Assembly: GCA_018894105.1 (NCBI GenBank) | Contig: CM032129.1 | Location: 14,081,968-14,145,967, forward strand | Direction: 5' to 3' | DNA from: Jacaranda mimosifolia | Taxonomy: Eukaryota > Streptophyta > Magnoliopsida > Lamiales > Bignoniaceae | DNA: 64,000 bases | Part shown: piece by piece, positions 37,801-50,300 of the stretch | Layout of the letters: the number at the start of each line of letters is the position of its first letter | Numbering within the stretch: position 1 is the first letter of the stretch | The notes under the pieces: generated by a model | The model's database searches: none | The model's input: only the letters and a program-made list of their open reading frames with translations | Told to the model about the DNA's origin: nothing | Made by a program: the position numbers and the translations under genes

Positions 37801-40429
37801 AAAAAAAAGAAGTAAAATTATTCATCGAGATGAATCCTTTATAAACAAACTAAAGAAAACAAACTACTCATGATAAGGGAAACTCTTCAACCCTCATCTC
37901 TTACAAAGAAAAGTGGTCCTTCCAAACACCTGAAAAGAAGCCACAACACTAGAAACCTATTGCTAAACTTAGGGAAATGAAGTTAATCGATCAATTAGGA
38001 TTAGGGTTTAGAATTGGTTTTTAAATTTAAGGGGTAAAAAATTGACATCATATTATACGTGGTATTTGGATTGGTAAGTGCACATGTCGAGTTTTGATAG
38101 TATAGAAAGAATAGGGATTGTTGTATCTATATAGATCGAGTCCTGACTACCTCTATTACCTTATAACACTAGTTTAGAACGTCAAAACTAGATAGAAAGG
38201 AATAAACTAGGCTAAACAAAAAAAATTAAAGACAAGAAACTATTACTAAAATTCATTTTTTTGAACTGATCCTTTTGGTTGGCTCGATGATGCTTCAAAT
38301 TGCTCCTAATATGTTTGGATGGGTTAATTTATTACTTAGTATATATCTTCCATTGTTACTCTCGTCTTGAGAGCTCAAGTAATTATATTACTAATTATAA
38401 TTATTAACTCATGAATTACATATTCCCTCTAACAACTTAATTAGTAAATCATCTCTCAATTTCATGACCAAATTAAGTTGAATTACAACATTGTTTATTA
38501 CTAGATATCCTCCTTTGAGATCAAATTTACAAAACAACATCATTTATAAGTGATTAATCTTAAGAAAGCATTAAGAACAAGTGATTCAAACAACCAATAA
38601 ATTCAAAACTAAGATTTACAAATTAAGTTATAACATCTTCAATCCAAAATTTACAAATCTAGAAAAAATTTAAAATTCTCATCTAGATACATAACTCTAA
38701 TTTGGGAAGTTAACCTCTAATAGAGCTGGTCGTAATGAACTGACTGCATGCCTTTTAACCAGTTTGGGACTAAAGCATTCAACATAAAAATAGCCTTTAG
38801 GGTGATCGATAATGCAAAGCATTTCACAAGCTTAGTAGCAACTATACTCACTGTCATGCGGGGTCAACTGCCTTCAGCTTGACTCCCACCATCAAAGCTC
38901 GATTTCCATCCACTTAGCTTAGGTAGTCATGTTAAGTGCATGGCATACTTTCTGATAGTCGTCCCTTATCCAGCAATAACACAACTATTATTCAATCTCC
39001 TCCACATTAAATGCACTCAGACAATCACTTTTTGCTAAAAGGTCACTTTTGCATTTTTTGAGTAATGAAAAGCCACTTGAACACTCAATTGAACAAAAAG
39101 AACTAGGGTAACCTTATAACTAAAATAGCTATTATTAAGTCTCGTAAAGGTTTCATAGTAATTTCAACCCCTGGAGTTCCCCTTTTTAAACACTATCTAA
39201 AAAATTAACTATAGGTATGCATTCATTACTCTTATTCTCTAAGCTAATTTGTGACCTTGTAATGTCTTAAAGCTTATTATGACTTGAACATCAAAGAATT
39301 TTAGTTGGAGGCCATCTTGATGCCTTACATGCTTAATATGGTTGCAGATTCGACCTACAGTCTTTAACTCGTATGTCAACCTCAATTTGCTATAGAACAC
39401 ATCTTACATCATCAACTTACATGGCATTTCCACCTTTCCCAATGTTGCACAATCAAATTCATCAATAAATCTCTTGCCCTTATAAAATATTATAAAAACC
39501 AATTAATAAAGATGGAGATCATTTGAATCCAACATGGAGAGCATTTATTTCTCGAACTTCGTACTTCGCATGACAAATAAGAGTGGATTCCTTTGAATCT
39601 ACTAAAACTTATGAGTTTCTAATGTATTAATGTTGGAAATTATTATCTAAACTCGAGAGAAGAAAGAAAAAAAGTGTAGAACAGTTAGAGAAAAAATTAT
39701 TGCCTATATTTCAAATGGATATATGAAATATGATTGCTAAAAGAATAACCCCTAGGGTAATTAGCTTTGCCAAATTATATTAGTGAAAGATCTAGCCCCG
39801 TGGCAATGTTGTCATGGCCATGGTCCTAGCTCTCTAAACTATGGAAACCAACATTATTCTTCATGTTTTTCTCTTGCATGCTCTAGGCCCACTAAGTCTC
39901 TTGGTTTTACCTGAGCCCAATAGCATATTCAATCAATCAAGGATTGAGAATATTTTAAGACTCAAGAGCACCCTACTTTATAAGATTATAGTTAAAGTTC
40001 ATGTCTATAAATATCCACTCTATCATTCATTTTAAGGCATTCAAACTTAATTGAAGAAAAGGCTTTTGACTTTTTCTCTAATTTAAAATTTGTGTACTCA
40101 GTTTGATTGTGTTGAAGACATTCTCATCTCTACTACTAATCAAGCCAAACAACTAAAAAAATTCACATTGTTTTAACACCATTTTTAAGGAAAAGTCGTT
40201 GACTATAGTGTTGAAAATGAAATATAAGCAATTGGTGAAGATGCCACCATCAATATTCTTATGTAAATGGAGTAGCCCAACAAGGAAGAACCTATGTGGT
40301 AGCATGACTTAATCCCTAAATTAAAGCCACTTCATAAAAATAGAAGTACCCCTTATTGAACATTTGTCGTATGGATCCTTTATAGAAGCAGCATGGAGAA
40401 GTGGATGGACTGCAAATTGTTAATGTAGC
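37801..40429. other. Unassigned intergenic stretch
   Basis: AT-rich with no coding family recognised on either strand. A TGTTGGAAATTATT at about 39633 and a TATA-like ctataaatatccact near 40005 could belong to an old Copia LTR fragment, but I found no partner LTR or internal region to support it. No tRNA, rRNA or satellite array is seen. Confidence 0.5.
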
Positions 40430-40666
40430 AACTTAAACACAATTTTTTTTATTATTAAATTTATAAAACTATTGTTAAATTTTTTGTCAATTAATATATA
40501 TAACTAATGACAATTTTTACCATTTATAAAAAAATGTAATATCATTAATAAAAAATAAGTAACAACATTAAAAATGTCACTAGTGACATATATTGAATGA
40601 TAAGAATATTTATTTGGTCACTAATGATATCTTTTAAGTGACAATAACTATATTTTATCACAAGAA
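40430..40666. repeat. MITE-like sequence, left part (interrupted by the Copia composite)
   Basis: AT-rich sequence with recurring GTCACTA(g/a)TGACA-type words (for example at about 40576 and 40616) and ttatcacaag. Similar words (gtcactattga, tagtgactca, cttgtcacaaatt) occur at 61880-61990, just beyond the other end of the Copia composite. This suggests one older non-autonomous element split by the insertion. Terminal inverted repeats were not found, so the class is uncertain. Confidence 0.45.
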
Positions 40667-42795
40667 TATTGGAATAATGCTTCGCAAGCCAATTAGATTG
40701 GCATGTAAACTATTTCAGTTGTGATACAATCTTGATTGAATGATATTCATTATAAATGGCCATTTTCATCTTATGCTTATTTTACTTCACTAGCATTTGG
40801 TTAAAGCCCTTAGATCACACAAGACTATGAGACTTGGTCACGCACTGGGTGGTGATCATAAAATAAGTCTTATACGGTCGTGATCTTAAATCTTCCAAGT
40901 CATAGGATCTTATGAGACAAGGTATCTAAGATCTGGATAGACTTGTACTAATGATGCATAAATCCAAGGGTTGGATATTGCTCAATTTCATGAGCAATTC
41001 ATGTGAGACATGGGTACATGTTATGGGTGCTTGTTAGAGAACAAATTGATTGAAGGCCCGCCCAAAGAATCCACTAGATAGCCGTAGTGGCAAGTTCTCT
41101 AGCTTACGCTAGTGCATATTATTAGTCATTTGACCTGAGGATCCATGGTAACCTTGTGCTTAAGTCCTTATGCTTTGACTCTTCCTTGGCCACGTAGTGG
41201 GTCTTTCGGGTTGAGGTTGGGTATGAGCTACTTAGGCATGGAGGTTTGTGGGATCCAAGATAGGATTCGACTCCTCGTCGTTGTGAAGGGCGAGTGCATC
41301 TTTTATGTATTCTATAATGATCGATTCCACGAAATCCTTATACAAGGTAGTATGAAAATTTAGAAAAGAAGTTTTCCAGAGATGAGGTCATAAAGGGAAT
41401 CAAGCATTGGAATAGAAACATAGTATCAAGGCTATTAGGGAGCTGACAAATATCTTGTCCTAGGACTCTGTCGAGAGATAGAAGATGGAAGGACCATATT
41501 TGTATGGCAAGCGCAAAGCTAGAATGGTTTTTCGAAAGCATTCATTTTGGCCAATTAGTTGGGCTCCATGGGCTTGAGGTTGGACATCGACTATGGAGAT
41601 TAGGTACTCTTCAAGTAATGAGATTAATTGAATTGAATCATTTGTTTAAAGGAGTTTAGTCTAATGTGAATATATGATATTCTATAAATCACAAGAGTTA
41701 TGAGCCCATGTCCAATGAATGGTAGAGCCTAATGGGTCATACACAAAAGCCAATTGGAAATCCTACATGGTGAAGAGGAATTTTCTAAGAATTAGAAAGA
41801 TTCCATCTTGATCGATTTTTGGAAGTAGACGGTTGACTAGATTATTGGTCATTTGGTTTGTTTAATTTAATTGTTGAATTGATCTAAATAATTTAAGACA
41901 TTAAATTAGACCAATTAGATTAAGGAGTTAATTTAATTGGTGCCACATAGCTATCAATTAGTCAAGTTAACTTAAGGAGTTAAGTTAATAATAACTAGCT
42001 TAAAGAGTTAAGCTAATTAACTTAAGAGTTAAGTCAAAGGTTAATTAATTAAATTAAAATATTTAATTTAATTAAAATGAAGAATAAATTTTGGAGGGAA
42101 AATTCAAATGAAGAGTTCATTTTGGAGTGCACTAGAATTTATTTTGGATTATATTTCATTAGATGAAATGAAGATTCCAAATAAAATTCAAATGCACATT
42201 AAATCACATGTAACTTGCTTGCAAGTTGGCAAGCAAGTAGCGCCAACCTTGAGGATGGTATGATGCCACCTTGGCATAACACCTTCCCTCTATCTATATA
42301 TAGATATAGAGGATAGGGCGGCCAACATGTGTGATACACAAGCATTTTAGATCTAATTGTTAAATTCTCCTTTTCCCTCTAATTCTGCATGTGTTGCCTC
42401 ATGTGTTCAAGCTTCACATTTTTCTTCATCTCCTACCTACAAAATTCTAGCTTTTCATACCTTAATCTCTTGCTTGTTTTTTAGCTAACATAGAAGAGAT
42501 TTGGAATTTTCATTGGTGTGTGGATCTTATCATTAGAGGCAAAACAATTGGATTGCTAGCCTTTTGGAGATCCTCTGTTTAGGCAGTAAATTGGACTATC
42601 TGCCACGCCGGGGGAGACTGCATTGAAGGAGTTCAAGCTAGTCTTCATCTTTTTGGTTGGATTTTGCTGTTAAGGTAATTTTCTGACCTAAATTCACTTT
42701 AATGGCGTGAATTAGATCCTTGGGGAGGTGCAATCAAGTTAGATTTCAGTTTTTAAATGTTTTATAATTGGATCCTTGGCTCACCCCTTCCTTCA
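40667..42795 (+). repeat. Copia LTR-A (5' LTR of the outer element)
   Basis: This 2129-bp LTR begins TATTGGAATAATG (family start TGTTGGAATAG, so TG has become TA) and ends CCTTCCTTCA just before the primer site. It has the near-palindromic TATA region CTATATATAGATATAG at 42294-42309 and a segment at 41880-42070 with repeated TTAAGGAGTTAA-type words. Relative to LTR-D it lacks about 130 bp after 42590. Confidence 0.9.
42294..42309 (+). promoter_or_regulatory. Copia LTR-A TATA region
   Basis: CTATATATAGATATAG is conserved in the three long LTRs (42294-42309, 51795-51810, 60774-60789) at about the same LTR position, downstream of a GGTGTGATGCCA-type inverted repeat. It probably directs LTR transcription, which would place the U3/R border about 30 bp downstream. 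Confidence 0.65.
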
Positions 42796-42797
42796 AG

Positions 42798-42810
42798 TGG
42801 TATCAGAGCC
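42798..42810 (+). other. Copia primer binding site, internal region 1
   Basis: TGGTATCAGAGCC lies 2 bp after the LTR-A end. It is an exact initiator-methionine tRNA primer site. Confidence 0.95.
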
Positions 42811-44779
42811 TAAATTCATGCTTTAATTTGGATTTTTGGATGATTGATTCATGTGATGGATTTATATAAATCTCCAAATACTTGATCCAATTTATGGATT
42901 GGACTTTTTAGATGATGATGCATATGACTCCCTTGCTTGATGGATTGAAATTATGCTAATATATGTTTTAAATGTTAATTTATATGTTTAGCATGTTTTA
43001 ATTCATAATTGCTAATGTTAAATTTTGATTTAGTATTGGTTGATGTTATATGTTGATATAGTATGTTATTATTGGACTTAAAGAGTTTTGGTCATTTTTG
43101 GATTCAATTTGATCGGAGATTATTGGAGATTTTTGAAGAATGTGATTCTTACTTGAACTTGAAGTTTGAAGCATGTTTCAGCACTTGAAATTCCTTTTTT
43201 GAAAGGTGTTTTAAATCTAGAATTTCATCTATAATGTGTGATTTGATGTTTAGGAAATGTTCTAAATTTTTTGTGCACAAAAGTTGAATAAAAAATGACA
43301 TGACTCTGTTAAAACCTTGAAAAGGGTTGCTGTCAGCCTTCGCTAGGCAGCTGGCACGCCAGCCACGTAGTTGTGCGCCCAGACTGTGCCGGTAGTGGGC
43401 ATTTTTGATTTTGATGGGACTTTGGTGAGTTTTTGTGTTCCTTTAGTGACCAAAAGTGTTTTAATTCACACATAATTGAAGCACAAGTGTTCTACAAGTT
43501 CTCAAAATTATGTTTTACATTTTTGATTGCTTTTTAAAACTTGTTCAAGTCAATCTCCAAATTTTGTGCAAAATGAGATGCATAAATGTTATGCTTATTT
43601 TTGCTTGACTAATTAATTGTTTATGAGATAAGTATTTAATTATTGGAATTGAAAGTCAATTCATGATTTATTTATTGTTCATTTAAGTGTTGAATTAATG
43701 ATGAATGAATGGGGATGATCATGAGTCTTTAATATTAATTTTATTTGTTTCAAGTTGTTGAAAAAAGTTGTATTAAATAGGGGCTTGCATGTCTCTTAAT
43801 TTCTATCTTATAAATGTTATGAGAGTAGAATCACTAGGAGTGAGGATTTCTTTCTCTTGTAAATGTTGCAAGGAGTAAGGAAGACCATTGGAGGCATGAA
43901 GACCCATGAATATATGGGGATACACTCATGTAAGAGCTAGATTTAATCAACGGACTTAAAATCAACTAGGCGGTGCACCTATGGCTCTAAGTGCACCACT
44001 TGGTTAAGGCTCATGGTCGTCTCACCCTAGGAGCATGTTAGGCGCATTTACTTATTTATGCTTTCCATATTCTGTTGATGTATGAGATGCATGTTTAGGA
44101 TATAGACAACCTAAATCAGAAGATAAAATTGGTGAGATCTTGGCAAGCAAGAAAATCCCTCCACTTAGAAAGTCTAAGCGTTTCCTAAATATTAAGTCAA
44201 AATAGATATAAATTAAAATGAGTTTAATTAATCCATGTCTTCTACCAATAGTATATGGCATGACGACACTACCATCTTTGTGATGGCACTCGGTCATGCA
44301 AGTCGCACTTAGGTGGAAAGCTGTGATCATATTCCTAGCATATGATGCACCTTTGATTTGAGGCTTCCTATGCATTGGCACTCGATCGCAAGGGATGTCA
44401 TGGAGCGGTCTCAAATTAAAGTTTGACTGGTAGGTCCAACTGAACACCTAGTAATGTAGATGGTGCACAGTTATGTAGGTATACAGGAAAAGTTAGGCAA
44501 AATATATCAAGAGTTGCATGAGATGCAATTAGCAAAAGTTGCTTACCTTTCGATTGTTTGTGGATGGCACTTGGTCACGAGGGTCCGCTTACAAGTTTTT
44601 AGGGTCTTGATTCTCACTAGGAAATATGATTTCCCAAATTCTTCTAAGGGGTGAAGAATTTGATAAAATAGTGGGAGAAAAACATGCTTGAAAGACCATG
44701 AACATGTTTTCAAATATCAAGATTCAATCACATGCTTATATTCTCCTTTTTGCCTTTGATGATTTCCAAAATATCAAGA
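42811..44779 (+). other. Copia long untranslated leader, internal region 1
   Basis: About 2 kb separates the primer site from the gag start. The matching leader in internal region 2 is similar in length and sequence (for example gcatgttttaattcat and the gtgaggatttctttctc segment). It contains several related words beginning GGCACT(C/T)GG or GGCACTCGATCG (44285, 44379, 44565). The open stretch 44447-44052 on the minus strand is not kept in the second copy and is not a gene. Confidence 0.75.
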
Positions 44780-47155
44780 ATGGCTAAAAATCCACTCAAC
44801 ATTATTTTGGAAGCTAATAAACCAACTGGGCCTAGCTTTCACATTTTATTAAACCTTAAAATCATTCTAGATTCCGAGAAAGGGATAAATGTCATATACC
44901 ATGGTACTCCTAATCTAATGGGGATTAATGTAGATCAAGAGACATGTGAAATGTTCACGAATGGGGCTAAGGATCGTCCTATCCCATAGTCTCATAATGG
45001 CATGAACAAACTTTAAAAATCTCAAGGACACATAAATAGTACATTGGTTCAAGTTTACAAGAGTTCTAAAGCAAACAAGGTATGAGAAGTTCATGTTGTC
45101 AAAGGAGATTTTTCAAGTTAGGATGGATGTGAAGTCATATGTCATCGACTACGGTCTAAAGATGATTAGGCTTGGAGAAGCTCTTCAACTTGGATGTAGT
45201 GATGGACAATGATCTCCTTGAGGATTTGATCCTCACATCCTTGCTGAGTTTTACTGATCAAAGTATTGATCAACATGGAGACTACCATGACAAGGACAAA
45301 CCTATGATGCTTACTTACTCCTCAAAGTCTAAGGGCCCTATGGGTGCTAGAAATGGAGATAAAAGGAAGAAAAGTTCTTCATCCAAGGGAAGGTAACCAT
45401 TAAATTCATTTAAGTAAGTTAAGAGGATTATAGAGGATATAGTCGATGTTACTTATTTCTACTTTGGCAAAAAAAGCCATCGGAAGTAGTAATGCAAGGA
45501 ATACCTTGCAACCCTTGAGAAGGATATTTATTTTATTGAAGTGTATTTAAGGATAAATTCTTCCTCATGAATACATGATATCGTATGTGGTTCTTATCTT
45601 TGTAATTTGTTACAAAGAATAGAAAGAAGAATAAAACTAAGTGCTGGGGATATGATCCACCACTTTGGCAAAGGAGCGAGAGTTGCGGCCACAGCCGAAG
45701 GCATATAATAAGTTAGACTTAGGGAACTCCATACTTGTATTGAACCCTTGTTATTATGCACCATATATTGTTGAGAAATTATTTCAATTCCCATTTTGGA
45801 TAGCAAAGGATTTGATCCTTCTACATCAAATAGGAGATTGAAGGCATTAAAGAATGGCTTCTTTAGTTGTTCATGGTACACTTAACAAAGGATTATACAT
45901 TTTTGGATTCTCAAACATCACCGATGCACATTCAATCAAGTAAAAGAAAATTAGATAACCAAAAAGATGCCATCTTGTGGCATGCAAGACTTGGACATAT
46001 TTTTGAAAATAGGATAAATAATAGAAGCTCTCAAAGCACTAAATGTTAGTAGCATTGAGGACCTTCCTACTTGTGAATCTTGTTTCAAGGAAAAAAAAAT
46101 TGACTAAGGCTCCTTTTGTAGGACAAACGGAACATACCACAAGTCATTTGGATTTGATCCATATGGACGTTTGTGGCCCACTAAGAGTTAGTGCAAGAGG
46201 AGGCTATTCCTACTTCATTACCTTCACCGATGATCATACTCGATTTGGACACATGTATCTTATGAAGTACAAGTCTGAAACCTTTGAAAAGTTCAAAGAG
46301 TATAGGAATAAAGTAGAGAAGCAAAAAAGACTAGGTATTAAAGCTCTTTGATCGGATTGAGGGGGACGATACTTGAGTACCGAATTCTTGGGTTATCTAA
46401 AAAAGAATGGGATTCTCTCTCAATAGACCCACTAGCAAATCCCAACACAATGGAGTAGCCAAGATGAGAAATTGTACCTTGTTGGAGATGGTACGTTCTA
46501 TAATGAGCTTTTTCGATGTACCTGTATCATTTTGGGGATACGCCTTAGAAACAATGGCGAGGCTACTAAATGTAGTGCCCTCAAAGTCGGTGCTAAAGAT
46601 ACTGTATGAGTGTGGTATGGCAAATCACCCTCTTACTCTTATCTAAAAGTTTGGGGGTCTTCTGCTTATGTGAGACGGCTAGTGAGAGACAAGTTGGATA
46701 GTAGATCCATCTTATGCAAGTTTGTGGGATACCCAAAAGAGTTTTTGGATTATTACTTTTATGATCCCTCAGAACAAAACGTGTTGGTTTCGAGGAACAC
46801 CTACTTTTTGGGAAAAGAATTTCTATTATATAGAAATGACATTGTTGTTAAACTTGATGAAGTTCAAGATGATCATAAAATTCCACAAGCGGTGGAAACA
46901 AAACAACATTAAGAACCATACACACAACCTCTAAGAAGGTCAGACCGAATCAAAAAACAACCCGAAAGTTTGAATTCCTTTATGAGACGGGCCAATCGGA
47001 TAGCAATCCAAAGTCCTATAAGGAAGTTATGTTGGACATAGACTCGAGACATTGACTTGACGCCATGAAATCCGAAATAGACTCTATGTACTCCACTAAA
47101 GTATGGAATTTGGTAGATCCACCAAAGGGAATAGTTCCTAGTTGGAAACAAAATA
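44780..47155 (+). pseudogene. Copia 1 gag-pol, 5' part (gag to start of RT), broken
   Basis: Gag opens at 44780 (MAKNPLNIILEANKPTGPSF), loses frame, and continues through 45172-45396 (Lys/Ser-rich KRKKSSSSKG). A zinc-knuckle trace is decayed (45455-45500). The protease region reads DIVCGSYLCNLLQR (about 45580). The pre-integrase domain is seen as ILWHARLGHIFENR (about 45970-46010). Integrase starts LDLIHMDVCGPLRVSARGGY (about 46150-46205, first catalytic Asp) and continues with a broken RSD segment carrying the second Asp and with a decayed HNGVA region. From 46610 the integrase C-terminal part (SYLKVWGSSAYVRR) leads to the RT N-terminal region. The RT then breaks off near 47155, before the Helitron fragment. 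Confidence 0.88.
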
Positions 47156-47204
47156 CAATTGAAAACTAGTAGCATATACATCCTAACAAAATCATCTATA
47201 TGGC

Positions 47205-49600
47205 TCTTAATTATAACCTATTCTATTTTTACACAGTTTAGTTGATTATTAAATTAAAATTAAGTTATACATTAAATTTTTATGAGGAGGTCAAAGAATC
47301 AAAGAAGGATTACTTGCTTGGACTCTTTCTTCAGTAGGTGGATGGTTTAGAGTTTGGAGGGCCATTCAATTTATCAAGAATTGTGTTTGCTTAGGTATTT
47401 CTTTGTTTTCATAACCCCTATTAGAATATATTCTATTGTTGAAAATGATAAGTATAATATGTAAAAATGCACATAAGTTAATATCACAATATTGTATTTT
47501 GGATGCTTAATTCCTTTGCATTTCAAAGAGGGGGTTTAAACATCATCCTTTTTACTTAATGAAATTTAACAATGGACTGCCCTTTGCATGGGTTTATATG
47601 GGATGATTTACTTTGAAGGGAAAAAGAGTTATTTGAATTATGGTTTGTATGGGATGATTTAGTTTTCCTATTTTCATTGTAAATGCACTTAACTTATTTC
47701 TATGGTTGTTTAATTGTCATGGAGGAAGTCAAATGAGTATATAACTTTGGTTGTTGAATGGAAAAAGAGAGTGACATGAAAATTATATATTGGCTTGGTT
47801 GCTAAATGAAAAGGGAGATTATGCAGTTCTAATCTTATTAAAGGTACTGTTGTTTGATTTCCAGATAGCATAAATTTTGTACAATACATAGTAAGTTGTG
47901 ATGGTTAATTATTTTTAGTCCCAACCCATACTTTTCCTTTATGCTATGCTATGAATAAATTTCAGAACTTTATAGATAGTCCATTTATCTTGGGATAAAT
48001 TATTATTTGCGTTCATTTGTAAAATCTCACGAAATGCATTTGTCCATTTTTTCAAATTCAATTGTAAAGTCTCTATTTTTTGTCCATTTTTTCAAATTCC
48101 ATTATCGAATTAGTGGTTGTGAATTGAATTGATGTTAGTGGTGGTGAGCAGTGGGCTTCCACAATAGCTGAGAAAAGAGGTGGAAGATATGGGAGAAAAG
48201 CAGAGAGAGGGATGACCCACAAACAGAAGAAATGTTGGATCTATATTTTTGCATCGGAGTTCTCAATGTTATTTAGGGGTGAGAAGATTGGAAGCAAAAA
48301 AGGGAACACTATAATAGGGGATATTAGCAAAAACTCGTAGTTTGATGCAAATTCTTGATAGCAATATTTAGATGTTTTTAATACAATGAAGTCATGGTCT
48401 AATATGACTTCTGAAATTTTGGGTAAATAGGAACTAGGAGTCCCTTTACCAAGAAAAAGTTGGCATAATTTTTTTTCCTTTATTTAATAATAGATGGGAT
48501 GCTAGATTTCTTTTTATAATTTTCTTACATTTGGTTTTCATTGTTAATTTTTTTCTTGATACTAATATTATACTAAACATTACAAAAAACTTTTTTTTTT
48601 TATCACTCAGAATTAATATATAAAATAATTCAAATTGTAGAGTAAAATAAAAGTAGTGTTAGACATTTGAAATGATAAAGAAAATAATAGATGATGGAAT
48701 TTTGACAATGTGAGTTTGTGAATTTTGTGGAACTTAGTATAATTATAAATTTTAGTATAAATTTTATTGAACTTTGCTCGATGATTTTAATTAGATACAT
48801 ATTTTTAAAATATGTAATTTTATTATATTAAAGGAGAAATATGAACAAAAATTATGTAACATGCGAACTACGCGTGAGAGTTGCTGGTTTTTTTAAACAA
48901 TTAAATGGTGTACGGAGTGGTAATTCATCTGATGACCTTGATTTCTAATCCACTCAAACCCAAATCAATTTTAAACTTCTAGTTTTTACCATCAACTTCA
49001 TCTATTAAATAATTTAACCTGCCATCCATCATCAAAAAGATTGATTCTCAACAAAATGTTACTTTGTCAATGTAATATAGTTTATCTATAATATTCAAAT
49101 GCCTAGTTGATCCCACATAAATGTACAAAAATTTCATCATATATCATTTTTCTTTTGTACCATCATATGATCGTCCAACAACTGTAATTGGAATAGGCTA
49201 ATTGACCCCTTTAAACTATACAACATTTGTTTTCAATATGGTACCGACGAATCAATGTGAAAAGTCAACATAATATGCTCAATCTTCACATAGAGAAGAT
49301 ACCTATAATTTCAAGAATAAGAAAAAAAATTATATAATTATTATTTTTCCAAGTTTAACAAGTACTTATCTTTGAATTCCCATTTTCACATTAGGGTTTG
49401 CAAAATTGATGAAAATTTCAAATATTATAACATATACATAGGTTCTCAGCTAGGTGCAAAAATCATTCATGATAGGGACTCAGATTCTGGTTGCAGCATT
49501 GAACATGATGTTAATAGGCATGAAAGATAGCATACATCAAGCCATACAAATCCTTATTACAATTGTGCAAGGGATTTTCACAAAATGCAACAAAATTTTG
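47205..49600 (+). mobile_element. Helitron fragment inserted in Copia internal region 1
   Basis: Collinear with 20979-24670 of Helitron 2, but without the hAT insert, so 2.4 kb long. The left end TCTTAATTATAACCTA corresponds to the 5' TC at 20979. The homology passes through the internal Helitron end (CTGG at about 48890 instead of CTAG) and on into the start of the Rep gene region (cattgaacatgatgttaatag, 49500-49520), ending after GCAACAAAATTTT at about 49599. Copia sequence resumes at once. No CTRR end is present at the right junction. The insertion was therefore followed by a deletion that removed the Helitron 3' part together with about 0.7 kb of Copia reverse transcriptase. Confidence 0.88.
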
Positions 49601-50221
49601 TACAAGACTGGATGTGGCACACGCTCTAAGTGTTACGAGCCGTTTCTAATCCAACTCTAGTGAGAGTCACTAAATGATCGTTAAATCAATCCTTAAGTAA
49701 TTGAGAAGAACTAAGAATATGTTTTTGGTATACGACAATGGAGAATTGAAACCCGAGGGATTTTCGGATTCTAGTTTTCAATTTGATGCAGATGACCTAA
49801 AATCCACTTCTGGATTCATATTTTGCCTCAATGACAGTGCGGTGAGTTGGAAGAGTTCGAAAATAGACACCATGCCCGATTTAACCATAGAGATGGAGTA
49901 CATTGCTATTTTGGAAACCGCATAAGAAGGTGTTTTGATAAAAACTTCATCCAAGAGTTAGATGTAGTACATAGCGTGCATGAGCCCATGGTTGTCTTTT
50001 GAAGACAACTTTGGACTTGAGCCAAGATCTCATTAGTGATCAAAACACAGATAAATATGTTATCGTTTGATATATGATATCAATTGATAAAGGTAGCATT
50101 GAGTGGAAAAGATTGCCTTAGAAGAGAATAAAGCAAACCCACTAACTAAACCCCTATCACAAAAGGTCATTGAAGGACATCTTGAGAAGATGGGCCTTAA
50201 GACTATGGGGAATTGACTTTA
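49601..50221 (+). pseudogene. Copia 1 pol, 3' part (end of RT and RNase H), broken
   Basis: Sequence resumes at the end of RT (TRSKCYEPF in one frame, equivalent to the TLSVTSYFQSN region of copy 2). RNase H follows in an open stretch 49701-49925: GFSDSSFQFDADDLKSTSGF with the first acidic residues, SAVSWKSSK, and TIEMEYIAILETA, which keeps the catalytic Glu. After 49925 a stop interrupts the tail (IQELDV). The catalytic centre of RT is missing because of the Helitron-associated deletion. Confidence 0.85.
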
Positions 50222-50236
50222 GGGTGAGTGGGAGAT
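50222..50236 (+). other. Copia polypurine tract, internal region 1
   Basis: GGGTGAGTGGGAGAT directly precedes the LTR start TGTTGG. It is the typical plant Copia plus-strand primer. Confidence 0.9.
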
Positions 50237-50244
50237 TGTTGGAA

Positions 50245-50300
50245 TAGTGCCCCACAAGCTAATTGTCTCAATGCCAATCTAATTGGCTTGTGGGGCACTA
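50245..50300. repeat. 20-bp inverted repeat at the 5' end of LTR-B
   Basis: TAGTGCCCCACAAGCTAATT (50245-50264) and AATTGGCTTGTGGGGCACTA (50281-50300) are reverse complements at 19 of 20 positions, with a 16-bp loop. LTR-A and LTR-C have no such right arm. They carry instead about 110 bp of ordinary LTR sequence (aatcttgattgaatgatattcatt), so the arm replaced it. Confidence 0.93.

Noticed and set aside
39630..40060. Possible Copia LTR (TGTTGGAAATT start, TATA-like region)
   Set aside because: No partner LTR, primer site or internal domain. The similarity is too short to support an annotation.
44052..44447. 131-codon open frame on the minus strand in the Copia leader
   Set aside because: The homologous leader of copy 2 keeps only a short, differently terminated piece (54997-55179). 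No family was recognised.
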